DNA from: Nemania diffusa
Lineage: Eukaryota; Ascomycota; Sordariomycetes; Xylariales; Xylariaceae
Direction: 5' to 3'
Assembly: GCA_038501195.1 (NCBI GenBank)
Contig: JBBPUQ010000004.1
Coordinates: 1,302,001-1,366,000 of the forward strand
Length of the DNA stretch: 64,000 nt
A program made the translations under genes and the position numbers. Positions 12,246 through 25,251 of the stretch are shown here, one piece after another. Under the pieces are notes generated by a model, which worked only from the letters and a program-made list of their open reading frames with translations, ran no database searches and was not told the origin of the DNA. Every line of letters starts with the position of its first letter. Positions within the stretch are counted from its first letter, which is position 1.

Positions 12246-12864
12246 GTTTGCTGGTTGGGGGAGGGAATTGAAAGGTATGGAGTTGGGTTTGCTTTTGGGA
12301 ATTGGTTTAAGGCTGGGTTTTTGGTGATAAGGAAAGCGAGGGTATGCACTTTTGGACCTCGGTAGATTGCTATGGAACTATTGTATAGAGTCGTGCGAGA
12401 GGTTACCAAATGGGCGCCTCAGCCAAATCTATAATGGTATAAGGAGTTACTCAAGTTAAAAGGCGCCGATAGATGGGAAATTCAATTAGCCACATTATAC
12501 CATTTCGTTCCTTGCTTGTTCTACACGGTTACCGTCTTGCCCCTTTATGTCAACGAAACGGAGATAGTCAAGACTGCCTACACTCGTGAGGGAAGTCATC
12601 AATGCCCATCTACTTATCCATATAGAGCCTTATGAAGTACAAACCACAGATACGTAAGCATAGAGGGCCATGTTCCGTGGATAACGAGAGTAGTTGTAAA
12701 GGGGGAGGATCTATCTGCATGATTCTAAGACGCTTTACTTGGAATCCTTAGCCATATCTATGGCCTTTGTCCATTCAGAGATCCTCTTTAGCCAGTTAGA
12801 CCCTACAAGCTCTCAAGCTTCTTCAGACCGCGCACATATCACCTACACAAGGAGTCCAGTTATT
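12246..12864. other. Spacer between convergent genes
   Basis: 619 bases shared as 3' regions by the alkyltransferase (+) and the esterase (-). The reading frame that enters here on the + strand is the antisense shadow of the esterase. Nothing else seen. Confidence 0.6.
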
Positions 12865-13926
12865 TCACGACTGCTTCCGAAGCCCCTTCCCTCCCCAAAG
12901 AGAAGAGTGACCAGTGCCATTCACCCGTCCACTAAGCGTGTACCTCCCAAAGAAATCCATAATCATCGAGCTCGCATTAAACGTCGCAGGCGGCGAGCTA
13001 TACTCGATCGAATCCGCGTTCGCAATCGTAGCCGGCCACTGATGATTCACATGATCCCCATCATACACAAACTCCACCAGATCCTCCAGCGCGCCGGCTC
13101 CATACCGATAAAGCGTGGCATTGTCCCCCGCGCCCCCCAACGGCCCCTCCCGCACCCTCGCGCCCCCCAACCCGTCCCTCACGGCCCACGCCTCGACAAA
13201 GTGCGGGATGTCCGGCACGCACTCCCCATTGTGCGCGCCGCCGGTAAAGTTAATCGTCTGGTCCGCCCCGCCGTGGAAGATCAGCAGCGGCACGTGCGCG
13301 CGCGCGGGATGGCAGTCGAACGCCAGGGTGGTCGGCGCGCACGCGGCGCCGGTGACGTTGACGTAGTACGAGCCCGACACGGGCGCGAAGGCGGCCAGCC
13401 GCGCCGACGAGCGCGGGTCGCACGCGAGGTTGTTGGCCATGAGCCCGCCCTGCGACTTGCCCGTGGCATACACCCGGTCCGGATCCACGCAGAGCCGCGC
13501 GCTCAGCGCGTCGACGACGTCCAGCGCGAAGCCGACGTCGTCCACGTCCGCCGGCACGTGCGGCGCGCCCTGCCAGTAGCGGCCCGTGCCGTTGGCGCCG
13601 TAGGCGCCCGAGGAGGGGTACGCGACGATGGCTCCTACGTGGTTGAAGAAGGGGGTGGTCAGGAGGTCCAGGTCCGCCTGGGCGGCGGGCGTCTTGGTCG
13701 CGCCGTGGAAGGAGAGGATGAGGGGCGTGGGCGTGCGCGGGTCGTAGCTGGGGGGCACCCAGTAGAGGTAGGTCCGGCCGCTGGGGAGCGAGGCGGCGAT
13801 GCGCGTGTCGAGGGCCACGCCGGGCGCCTTGCCGCAGCCCGAGGCGGGACTGAGGTCTGCGGGCAATGCGAAGCTCGCTGTCGCGAGGAGCAGCGCTGCT
13901 GCTGCTAGGCGTCTCAATACTGGCAT
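12865..13926 (-). CDS. Secreted feruloyl esterase / CE1-like (LpqC-type) alpha/beta hydrolase
   Basis: An intronless gene of 353 residues if started at the Met at 13926, chosen because it begins a signal peptide (MPVLRRLAAAALLLATASFA, cut near residue 20). The frame stays open 53 codons further upstream but that part is unlike a protein N-terminus. Family members release ferulic acid from arabinoxylan or cut related esters outside the cell. The mature protein starts with a CGK segment typical of fungal feruloyl esterases. The nucleophile elbow is G-K-S-Q-G with Ser158, the acid is likely Asp222 in HGGADQT, and the base His292 or His295 in GDHVNHQWP. Cys pairs and three N-x-T/S sites in the core fit secretion. 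The substrate is uncertain: polyhydroxybutyrate depolymerase-like or acetylxylan esterases are related. The gene is very GC-rich compared with its flanks, which produces a 389-codon antisense frame. Confidence 0.82.
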   Translation of the reverse strand: MPVLRRLAAAALLLATASFALPADLSPASGCGKAPGVALDTRIAASLPSGRTYLYWVPPSYDPRTPTPLILSFHGATKTPAAQADLDLLTTPFFNHVGAIVAYPSSGAYGANGTGRYWQGAPHVPADVDDVGFALDVVDALSARLCVDPDRVYATGKSQGGLMANNLACDPRSSARLAAFAPVSGSYYVNVTGAACAPTTLAFDCHPARAHVPLLIFHGGADQTINFTGGAHNGECVPDIPHFVEAWAVRDGLGGARVREGPLGGAGDNATLYRYGAGALEDLVEFVYDGDHVNHQWPATIANADSIEYSSPPATFNASSMIMDFFGRYTLSGRVNGTGHSSLWGGKGLRKQS

Positions 13927-15583
13927 TCTGGCTGAAGTTCTTCTGCGGGTATCTAGTGGCTTTGCGCAGACAACCGTAGGATGAGGTCGTCCCCGCCACT
14001 TAGCAGAGCGCTCACATGCCCCTTCTCCTCCTCCGCCTCTGCCCGGATTATATGGGGGTGTCGTTACATTAGCGCTCCATTCCATAGCAGGACTTGCCTA
14101 TAACGGCATGCCCCATTATAGGTCACGTTGGTAATATAGATAGAGGATGCTGACAATGTGCGTTCCTGGTCTGGTGCTGAAAGCGTCGGTTTAACATTCC
14201 CCGGCTAAAACACTCCAGTTCCGGCTGCTTGTTGAACGGGACAGCATTTCTTGGCAAGTACTAACAAATCGTTAGAACTATAGTGAAATAAAAATAGGAG
14301 TTGCATTCAATATTGTAGCGAAAAGAAAAGAGAGTAGATAGATAGGTAGTTCTATCTAGGTGTTAACTCCTCCAACTTCCTCATGCTTAGATTGTCGGAT
14401 AAGCACAGCCAGATTGTGGCTGTAGGTTATATTGGGGCTAGGTTACCTAAGTCAGCAATACCATGTTACCGCCGATATGCTCACCGCGAATCTCGGAGTA
14501 CTTATCTATCTAGGAATATCCCCAAATCATGCGTATATTGGTTTTGAGTGCTTGACTTCCTGGAAATACAGCACAATGCTTCCAATATGGTGTCACGGGC
14601 GCCTCCTATGTGTGAATAATTTAATTTGACTAGAAAGCTGCCTTGAACTATAAATGTAAAACACCGAGTTATTGTGTACATATAAGTCAAGTTTGCGAGC
14701 TGGAAGGGCTCTCAAGTATCAGTTCCTGGCCTAGTACCATACTAACTGTCCTCAGTCTCCAATCCATTTCGCCCATTATCATATTAGTCTTCTTCTCTTT
14801 CTCCGGCCCTTTCCGTCTCTTCCTAGTGTGTTGTACACTTAAACGGTGTTGGAGCTGGATGAATCGTCTGAGAAGAATCAATTAAAGCAGCATCGTCATC
14901 CGTCATCCGTCCTTGGTTTTTCTTCCGCCGAACTCCATCGCAGTCTAGGTATCCGCCTTCCTCGAGTTCTCTATCTTTACTGTGCTACGTTACATTGACC
15001 CAAACGACCGACAACAAAGCGTGGCCCAGTTTCAGCCACCACAAGAACCTAGGCGGCGAGCAACACGGCTAGGGCAAAGAAGGAATCTAAGCCGCGACAT
15101 GATTTCCTCCAGCCAGGTACGACAGGTATCAGCCGTAGGGTTTCGTCGTGTTATTGGGTTTGGGTTTGTTTAAGGGAATAAAGCTGTCGTGCTGACAAGT
15201 CAAACTTGCAGCATTGACCACGCCAGGAGCGTATAGTGAAATACGTTAAATCCCCCCTCGTGTTATATTAAAGGTGCTTCAAAGAAAGACGAGAAATATC
15301 CTTGTGCTTGTTCTCAATCTGAGACCTGACTCTGCCTATCGACGAAGTCATTGAATGAAGCCTGCCTACGCCGTCAGATGTCGAAAGAAAATGGGTATAT
15401 GTAAAAGCTGCATGGAAACAGGCCGCAGAATTACGAACTGAAAAGAGAAAACATCGCAAAAGAAAAAGAGGGGAGAAAACTAGGTATCTCCACGGGCTGA
15501 GCTTAGTCAAAGAGAGAAATGGCTCAGATGGGGGTTCAAGCAAGCAAGCTTTCGGAGATAGGTAGTATTGGGCTTGTCGTACT
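13927..15583. other. Spacer upstream of the esterase and downstream of the duplicated-module gene
   Basis: About 1.65 kb. The part next to 13927 is the esterase promoter; the part before 15583 is the 3' region of the next gene, with A-rich runs near 15440-15480. The small frames seen here have no recognisable product. Confidence 0.55.
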
Positions 15584-18398
15584 TTAAAAAAAGCTTGGCT
15601 TGGTAAGGACACGATATTCCACGTAGTCTTCACCATCAATCGTGAGGATAGCACCCTGGCTCACAAGTTTCCCCGAAAATGGACCGTTTTGTTTTCGTTC
15701 GTACTTGATACCCATGTGCAGTTTAGCGTCCTCAACCCCTGCGCGGATTCTGTTCTGCTCTTGCGACACCCATATTTTCTGCATCCTGTCGCGGTTCTCT
15801 TGGAAATGATGTCGATGGTGATCGACCGGTTCCATAGCAGGGGGATTCTGTATAGGGAATCTGTTCTGGTGCTGCCTATCGTGTCGTATCTGTATAGCCT
15901 CCATTCTGGCGACCTCGCGGGACGCTAAGCCCTGGACTCGTTCGACAGGATCCTGGCCTTGCGCACGCGCAAGATGTCTCATATCGGGCTCCGGAAGGGG
16001 GTGTCGAGCAAGTTGAGCGTCGTTTCGAGGCATCATTTCGCGACGGTGATGGCGTAGCTCATGACCACCCGAATTCGTCGGACCATTCGCATGACCCTGG
16101 ACCTCCTCCTTCTCTGCGGCCATGGCTTGCCGGGGCATGATATTTCCCGAAGGAACCTGACCTCTGCTAATATGCGCGACCCGTGTCTGCGCTTCGTAGA
16201 CGGCTTTCGTCTCGTTTGCGACCTTCTCGTCCTCTTTTTCGCCAGCATCGATTTGGCTTTGGCGCACACGGACGTACTCCTTCATCTCAGGTCTACTTAG
16301 GTGGCTAATGTGAGGCAGGAATATGACCTCCTCATACGGAATCCAGAGAGCACCGGCTCCAGCGGGAAAGTTGCCGTCTACGTAACGGCCGTCCAATGTC
16401 TCACGAACGAGTTTGACACGAAACATATCGTTTGCACCTAGAATACCATAAACCGCGTGTCTCTCGCGATCATCGACAACAGCAGACTTAGACCAGCAGC
16501 CTACAAGAATGCGCGTAGGCCTAGTGCCTGGCAGAGAATCCAACATTCCTGGGTATGGTGGCTGTACCGGTGCTGAGGAGGTAGGGGTTGAAAGAGGTTT
16601 GGCATTGGGGGTTTGCATTTGACCTGGTAGATGGTTAGGAGGACGATCTGGAACAAGACTGGCGGCACTATTCAGACGGCGGCGCTTGGCCTCATTTCGG
16701 CCGATTTGGGCGTGGTCTGGAATGTCTAAGCCATATGCTATGGACGGTGGTTGAGCCGTTTCGACAGCAGGCGCCGCTTCAAGGCGACGACGAGCTTCTC
16801 CTACGGCAAGACGCTCGGCTTCTTCTCGATGTTGGGGTGTCTCGTTTCCGGTTACTTCGCTCCGAATTTTCACATACTCCTTAATCTCGTTGTGATCCAA
16901 ACCAATAAGATGATCGTCAAAGACGATCCTCTCAAATGTAACCCAGCTACCTCCGGGACCAGGTGGGATTGGGAAAAGACGTGAGTTAATCATCTCGCCA
17001 GATCGCGTCACGTTCTGAATGCGCGTACGGAGACGATCTCTAACGTCCATAAAACCAATCACCGAATGTTTGCCATGTACATTAGGCACAGGTGAATCCC
17101 GCCAGTAACCGATAGTGATGCCTTTAGCGTCGCGTGAGCTTGGCAACGAAGATTTTGTTTGGCTCCCACCACGAGGGGTTCCGGCTTCAGTAGCCTCTTC
17201 ATTAATGCTAATATCCATCTTATCTTCACCCAAGTCATTATAAAGCGAGGCACGCTTACGCTTTGGGTAATGTGAGACTGGTTCTTCATCCTCACCATCA
17301 GCGGCATCGCCATCTTCAGCGTCTGATACAACACGGAGAGGTGACGGTTTGTCTCCATTTCCATGTGTTCCTACTATGATTTCATCTCCCAGCATGTCTG
17401 GGTTGACGCTAGATACCGAGCTTGAATCAGGGGGACTCAAATCAGCTCGATTCATTGGGTCATCTTCATCTGGTTTTGGGGGATTGGCGATAGCTCGACT
17501 ACCACCAGCTGTTAGCACTCAATCAAAAGATAATTTCTTAGCGAGGTTGATGTAAGCGGCTTGGTCAGCTGCCACAGTAATCATGACCAAGAATAAACGA
17601 GAGAACATGGGAGGGAAAAAAGGGAGAAAGAGGGCGGAGGGAGTGAACGTCAGGCCTAGCCCGACTGTGAATGAGACTAGTGACAACTCTGATGAGCTCT
17701 ATGTCAATAGCTAGATTATGAAAGAGTCAAGCAGAAGAGGCAACGAAGAAATAGAACTCTGCAGAGGTTAAAAGCCGCATAGTCACACAAGGCTCCGCGA
17801 CTTTGCTAAATAGCAATCAAGTCTTCCTAAATATAAACGTGAGGCAACAAGCCCTTACCGGCGTAATTCGTAACGTTTTGTTTTTGGGTGATGCATTGCG
17901 TTGCTTTAGACCTTGCTGGCCACTAATCATATTTGGGAGGAAGTAAAGATAAAATGGTCGCAGTTGTGATAGGGCTGAGAGAGTTGCTTGCAAGTCGGGT
18001 ATGAACTCCAAATGGAAAAAAAAGAAAAATCGAAGTGCAAGGTAACGAAAGGTTGTGATGAATAAGACGTTGCGGTGGATAAGACGAAGTGTGAAAGCAG
18101 TTGCGAGCTGTAAGCTAGAAAATGTGCTGCAGGGAAGGCAACTGCAGCTGGAACAAGTAGAGTACCCAGCAGCCGTTGATGGTACCTAGTGGCTAATAAA
18201 GTCAAGGAGAAAAAGAGTAGGGCCCGCAATAACGCTATACATAGAGAATTGGCAGCCACAATAGTTTGGAAACAACCGAGGAACAACGAAACAAACAAGG
18301 GAATCCACAACTTACAAGACTAGAGACGGGTTCTCTTCTACTTTGTCACCCATTGCTGGCGACACGGCCTTCTGCTCATCTGCCGGGGCGTTATCCAT
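15584..18398 (-). CDS. Unrecognised acidic protein with two copies of an ~85-residue module
   Basis: The large exon 15584-17498 is open throughout. I add a first exon 18316-18398 (starting MDNAPADEQKAV) because it ends in a GTAAGT donor and because an 817 bp intron ending CTAAC...GGTAG returns to the correct frame, giving 665 residues. If this is wrong, the first in-frame ATG in the large exon is at 17455 (623 residues). I do not know the function. Module 1 (about residues 156-241) and module 2 (about 357-442) share a pattern: TIGYWRDSP against LVGCWSKSA, then H(S/A)V.G, a basic R.R/RVKL strand, a GR or NSR.FP...G(G/A).W.(T/P)(F/Y)E stretch, an F/L-rich turn, and EIKEYVKIR against EMKEYVRVR. 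Between them are Pro/Ser-rich linkers and a KRRRLN nuclear-type signal. The C-terminal third is rich in Arg, His and Gln. A nuclear regulatory role is a guess. Confidence 0.72.
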
Positions 18399-19904
18399 GG
18401 CGGAAGGGGATGATAGCACACCTAAGCTCGGCTTAGCCCATATGATGACTATATGGTAGGTGCCCTATAGAAGTGCAATCGAGTTGACCACTAGATATCA
18501 ATAGTCCGAGGCTGAGAATGCAACTCGCACGTAGCTGTTTATAACTAGCTTGGGTTCCTAAACAAAGTTAGTCAATACATGAGGCACTAGAGTGACATTG
18601 CATCAGGTGATAGAAATGACCAGAAGCAGATGAGCAAGTAGATTGCTACCTACTCGAAGAACGTCGGCCCTCTTAAAGTAAATGTTAAACCTAGGCTTAA
18701 AGGAGGAAGCCAATAGTGAAAGGCGCGGCGACTGTATTTGGGGAGAGGGGGGGTTGCAGCATCGACGGGTTATGAAAGCAAATATGCGTCTATCTGCGAT
18801 GTTTCCCCCAGAACACTAGGCGATGTGTATACTGAACCACTCGAGAAGTCTACAGGCCAGCCTATTTCGAGATATTAGTGACGGAATTAAAAGCTAAGCT
18901 TGAAAGTAGTATTAGAATCAAGCAATCAGCCATCGTGCACTAGCAGAGGGTTGGGTCACTACGCTGCGTTTGCAGACAATTATTGAGCTGAAGAGATAAT
19001 TTGATAATAGAAGCCAGTTCATGATTCAGGGAAAAGCGGGGCGCGCACCTCAAGACCACGCGAGGCAGAGAAAGGCTACTATGCCGGCTGGTAGAATGCA
19101 ACTAAGCAATCCAGCTGTATCAAGGCAATGAGAGTTGTAGATAACAAGATACAATGAAGAATAATGAAATCGGATACGGGGGAAACCATCTGTCCACGGA
19201 CACGGTTTGGGCTGCGTATATTTGTTTTGGTGAGGTACGTAGCGCCTGTGTCGCGTGCGTAGTAATGTCTACGGTAGTGCGGTGTTGATGACAACGATGA
19301 TGATATGACTTTTTGTGATAGTGCGTGACAGTGATGGGGGCGGGGGGAATTAACTGAGTCAGCTGTGGAATGAGACGGGGCAGTTGTCATGCAAAAGCTC
19401 AGAACTTGAGCTATTGCCTCTGGTAGGCTGGAACAGGCATACATCGAGATGCATATATATATACACGGTCGGAAGGGAAGGCAATTCGATGATGCAGGCT
19501 TTGCAACCCGCTGAACGTACAGAAACTAGAGTTGGTTTTTCTTCTGTCCGAATTTAGTGACTTACCTGATGGGATGCCAATAGTATAAGATACTTGTAAA
19601 TCTCAATGTTGGTGGTTGGTGGGAGTAGATGGGCTGTTGTTCTTCTCGTCGTTCACGAAAAGAGATGGAACACAGTAGTTGGGCCAGGGGAAAAGTTGAT
19701 GGAAGAGGAAAAGGTATGCAGGAGTGGGACAGGTTGGGTAGTTAATTAATTGTAGATCAAGGGCAAGGGCGACAGTTGGTAATTGAAAAGGAACATGGGC
19801 AACCGGTAAAACTAAAACTAAAACTAAATGTACTGTACCTACCTACTTGTAAGCTTTTTTAACAAACTAATCAACCCTCTGGGCTTATCATCGGAACCCT
19901 GGCA

Positions 19905-19921
19905 GGGGGGGGGGGGGGGGG
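19905..19921 (+). repeat. Poly-G run
   Basis: Seventeen consecutive G residues in the gene-poor tract. The exact length may be a sequencing or assembly artefact. Confidence 0.85.
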
Positions 19922-20481
19922 TGTCAACCCGTCCAATGGTTGGTCAGTCGGATACTACGCGACATCGCGTCTAGTCTATTCTGTACCTACCTACACTATA
20001 CGTCTCGAACCTTAAATTAGGTGCGTGGGCAGGTATACCTGACTAAGTATTATGTATTTGCAGCTAGGGCACAATATGGCGTGCGTACTTACCCAGCTAC
20101 CTACCTACCGGTCCCCGATCAAATTAGAAATCAATCAGTGGCCAAACTTGACTTCGACTCACCGGGCAACCCAAAAAGGTCCAAGTCAGCTGGAGCAGCA
20201 CATCAACAACACTCTAGGTATAAGTAACCCCAATTGGTGATGTTGCCCTCGCGGCTGCCCGTGACTATCTAGGTTTGGTCCCTAGTTAATCTTAATCTGA
20301 CATAAGATAGTTAACTACCTATCTATGTTCTATTCCCGGGGAAGCGTGGTTGCGAGCACGATGCAAACCATCTAACCTACCTGCTACGATGATATTAGGT
20401 ACGTACGTACGCATAGTTGTACATACTCAAATGGTGAATCAATAGGTGCACGGCTCAGATAGATTAGGTAGCTAGATGAAT

Positions 20482-20510
20482 GGAGAGAGAGAGAGAAATA
20501 GATAGATAGG
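20482..20510 (+). repeat. GA and GATA microsatellite
   Basis: A GAGA run followed directly by three imperfect ATAG units, in non-coding DNA. Confidence 0.85.
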
Positions 20511-23500
20511 CTGATCAATTATTTAATTTTTATTATATTATTATATACCTCAGCTACATTATACACCCTCGTAAACTCACGGAATTAGCCCCACTTCGAT
20601 GCTCTGGTTTAAGTGGATACCTGTTCATTGAGTTTGGCCATACGACATGGTATCGCTGCTGCGACTTGGGGTCCGGCATACCTGTTTATAGATGCACTGC
20701 GCTGTTACCAATATAGCGTCGTATTTAAACTTCCAACGGTATATAAGTACGCATACTAGATACTGAAAGTTATTCAACAAAATTGGTGGCGAGCGAAACT
20801 CAATTCCAGCAATAGGTTAGGCAAACAGATGGCTGTCTACCTATTCTGTACTTGTCAAATTATTCATTCATGAGGGAGGATTTAGCCGGAATCTGGCAAA
20901 CAGCGCTGATTCCACTCTCCACTCAGTGCTTTCGGCATTAAAAGCCTACGTAGTTAGTCTATCTGCTATAGTAACAAAAAACAGCAAAATGGAAATACAA
21001 CAAGGATTATCACCTAGGTATTCTAATAGGTTGAGTGGTGCTACTATGCAGCCTACTATATGGTACTTATACCTACTAGATAGATAGTATATGTACTACC
21101 TAACCTGCAGTAGGTAGAGCGTGTTAGTGTCAAGTGAGGAGGAGTCAAGCTGAGAAGGTTTCGGGCCGCACTGTCAAGGGTTTCCAAACCCCCCAGCACA
21201 GGGGAAAGGAAGACACGATATCACAGGCTGATTGCGTGCGCAAGACGAAATTTCATATCATACTACCTAATATTTCCTCGTCTATCGCCCTTCGAGCCCC
21301 AGGTTTGCCTAGAGGTTTGCTTACGTCTGTTACCCAAGCTATGAGTGTTAGTGGAGAAGGCATTATGGCGGAGGGTCCGGGTGTAGCGTGTAGCCAATAT
21401 CGAGCGAATGATATAACTTAAAGGGGTTGACTGCTTCCTGCTGGAATGTGATACTCCCAAGCAGTCTCAAAACATGCAGCCAACAGAGTAAGTTACCCTG
21501 CTCTAGAGACGCCCCCGCCGCCTCCGCCTCCACCCCCAATGTTGACGTTGAACAGCCAATTCAAGCAAGTCATGATAGGTGGCATAAAAGGCAACAGGTA
21601 TGTATGCTGTAAGTGAGAAGTGAGTTGGCTAATGATCTGCGCAAGGTCTCTGAATGTAATGAACGAGGTGGGGGTTGCTGGTTGCTGTGATTCGTAATGT
21701 CTCAAAGGACATGACTAGGGTAGGTAGTTTCAATGTATTAGCGACGGTGCATCGACTATCTTTCTAGATACATAGGCGTACATAGAGGCATGATGCGAAG
21801 GATTGAATTACTACCAGATTGGGGCGATGCAGGTAGCACCAACCCTACAACCTAGTTGTTCCCGTGCTTACGCTACGACTCCAAATAGCCTGCATGAGTA
21901 TCTGGCTCTACCTGTCTAACTCGGGTACCTATTTAACCCTGGCCTTGAACAATCGATTAATTGATCAATTGATTGATGTATAGGCGAGAGAAGATATAGC
22001 TACTATAAGTGCAGCATTACTCACGGTAAACGTGTCCGAAACGGAGACTATTACTACAACGAGTAAGACCATCAACAATATAAAAGTCGGTATATACACA
22101 TACAAATGTACCGTACAACCTACCTAGTAATCTGCCATAGATAAGTAGCTGCAAACACACTCGTCCCCGTCGCAGCAAGATGATATGACATGTCGCCCGG
22201 CGAAAAGCAATGGAGGAAGATCTGCAGTGCTAGTTTCAGGCAATGGCACAGGAAGAACCGGCAAATGCGTGTTATTGAGTATTACGAGAGTCGTCTAAGC
22301 GCGAGCTATAGCCGGATATATATAAGTAAGTAGCTTATAGATTAAGGATTATGCCCGGGCGAAATAATAGACAAGCAAGGAAAAGAAAAAGAATGCATCC
22401 ATCGAAGCCAAGAACTCCAGTATAAATGAAGCATATAGTAAACGCGACCGGAGGGTTTTTTTTGTTAGCCGCGCTTTGGTGGAGACAGTCCCGAATGATG
22501 ACATTAAAACAGCCACAGAAGGCAGACAGTGGATAGAATATTTCTCATTAATCACTTATTGAAACCCCTCATATAGTATACGGACACCCTCCTCTATTAA
22601 CTAAGAAAACCGGCGAATTTGTTTTCTAGTCAGGAAGTCCAGTCGCACGAGGAGTGAATGAATGGGGGCAATCTGTACAACCTCGGGCTCTATTCAATAC
22701 TTTCGGCACTTGCCCTGTTCATGGTTGGCCGCTCATTGAGCTCAACGGTATGACAAGTTCCTGCAAACAACCTGTGAGGAACTTTTTACATCATCCCATC
22801 TTTTAAGCGTCTGATTGGGTATCGTGACTGCTCTGACGTCTGCGCAACGGTTCGTTAAAGAAGAGAAAAAGAAAAAGGCCAGGCAATATTATGGTATAAA
22901 TGCAATAATAAGCAGATGACTCTCACCGACACCATCTTATTCAGAGAATCATAGATCCAAGATAGGCGGTTTTCCCCTTGTAAGTAAAAACTGAGTAAGA
23001 GACCGTGCTGGCTTGATCTCCGCGTCCTCTCCTCTTGGAACTGGGATTGATTGCGGGGTACAGTAGGTGTACAGAATCTAACAAGCAAAGTTCTTCTCGT
23101 AGGTATCTCGGCAATTGGTGTAAACAAAGATCGGAGAATCTTGTGACTTAACGTATGCACACTGATGCGCAAATGATCTAACTTCGCAAATAATGAATAG
23201 TGCACCCATCGCTCGGTTTCGTTCGACCCCCCTGCCAGCCCGATAACTTGCCGTTTCGCAAGATCGGAACGATTCCGACGGGTGCAACCATTGGGTCGGT
23301 AGGGCTTAATGGGAAACAGCTGAAATGTTTAGAGATATCGCCATTCCGAAAAGAGTCAAGGAGCTCACAAGGGCTCTAGACGGCACAGAAAACATCTCAG
23401 CCTCTATCTAGATCGCTCATCCCTCTGAAGTCTATTCTAGTACATTGCCCAAACCGAATGCCTGGTTCAAGAGCAGCACGTGGTACACAGAGAATGAGAG

Positions 23501-25251
23501 TTAAGCCACCTTCGCTGTGGGCCAAGCTTCTCAGATGAACAACACCGCCCCCTACAGGGCAGCCTCGCGCGGCACTCTTGATGGGAGTGTGTTGAATATG
23601 AGTCATCAGAGGTCGTGGATACACGGACATAGGCGAGATTGCGTTCTGACGCCCTGTGCAACTTAATCGATCGATTTGCATCAGAATGTAAGTGCTCTTG
23701 ACCAAGTCTGCCCGAGTGTTACTATACAAACGCATCCCTTATCAGAACTACCTCGTCAATAATAATGACGATGGTCACGAGCTCATAATGTCTTATTCAT
23801 TGCATATTCTAATGAAGTTGTTGCCTCTTGCCTCAGTTGTAGCTTCATCGAGATAGGCCACCGCTCATCAGCATACTTGGTGACCCTTTCTCGTTATAAG
23901 TCCTCTTGATTTTGATCACAGCCTATAGTACTATCTCATTATTAATTCTGGTAGCTAGCTCCAAGTTCAAAAATTTAAACCCAGTTTTAGTAAACGGCCT
24001 ACTAGAGTTCGCGCCTTGGGTCTATCTAATGTCCCAACGAAGTCTAAGATTTGAGAAGACATCGTCTCTATATTTCCGCATATCTAAACGTGTTGCAATT
24101 ACGCAAACCCGATTAGCCATCAAGGGCCTCAAAGATGAGAGCTATCAAGGGTCTCTAATATGAGAGCGTAGAGTTCAGTAATAGCGTAAGATTTGCTTGT
24201 GTATGATTGCCTAGATTATGTATTTTGCCATTAATCTAGAAAGTATAATATTTATAAGACCTCTCTAACCTTTAGCCATAGGTAGTAGACTCTATGACGA
24301 GTCTCACAGCCTTTGATAATCTGAGAGATATATATTCATAAGACATTTACTGTTTACATCTAGTCGTTGCGCTGCCTAGAGAGCGAAAGACTGACAGAGG
24401 TTATCCCCGATTTCGTGATGTGACATCTGCATCGGGTGGTAGGTGTCCTAGCCATTTAGTTTCGTCCGTCTGTTTGACATAATACTAACCCATTTTAGCA
24501 AGAAAAAAATAATACGAATGTGAATTATCTATTATGAAGAGCTTGGAAAAGCTGTATGTCATGTGTGTCATGTGTCATATGCTATGAGTACGTGTAGTCT
24601 TAAGGGGCGCAATCACATGCCATCTCCGATCAATCACAAAGCTGCAATTAGAAAGAAAAAAAAATTAATCCAAACGGACTCAATACCCCTCCATCCCTCT
24701 CTCGTTACCATAAGCTCTTTACTAATTAAGCAAGGGAGAAAATTTACGACAAATGACACGTATCATCTATCACAAGTGTTACTTTATTTAGCTGTTACAC
24801 GCTACCCATCTTGCGATGAATGGCCGACCGTATTTAGCTCCAGTGCGTCTAACGCCGAGCTGCTTCCGATTGCTTACAATCCGATTGCGTACAATCACTA
24901 TTTTTCTCGAAAAGCGATGTTTGTGTAAGCCGACGGGTTTAATCTGTCTGGTGGGGCGGTGCACAGAACGAAACTGCTCAACTTTGCATGCCAGCTGTAT
25001 GACCTCTTAGGTTATGTATTTTAATGAATTAAAAGGTAAAGCTTTTAGTGCACTAGTCTCTTTGAAGCTGCTAGGAAGTCATCTGAAGTCGTTTATATGG
25101 GGATGAATAATCGGTTCTTGTAAGACCTTAGCTCTATTAGATCAACTATACTGTATATTTCAACATAGTTCAGTCCCCTAACAGTCTAAGGTATATCAAA
25201 GTCTAAAGACTTCGCCGTAGCATTCGACCTAAGCAACTAGAGCCGTAATGT

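Larger units (their letters stand above)
18399..25251. other. Long gene-poor tract
   Basis: About 6.85 kb in which I can support no gene. The first 1-1.5 kb probably contains the promoter and leader of the 15584-18398 gene. From 19.8 to 22.1 kb there are many CCTA/TAGG words, a poly-G run and GATA/GA microsatellites. From about 23.75 to 25.2 kb the sequence is AT-rich with short scrambled frames, like an old mutated repeat, though no ends are visible. Confidence 0.6.

Noticed and set aside
12739..13908. 389-codon plus-strand frame
   Set aside because: It is the antisense of the GC-rich esterase gene, is very Arg-rich and low in complexity, and shows no domain. High G/C third positions open such frames by chance.
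17927..18310. 127-codon hydrophobic minus-strand frame
   Set aside because: Lies within the proposed long first intron; its Leu/Phe/Ser-rich composition comes from pyrimidine-rich DNA and no family is recognisable.
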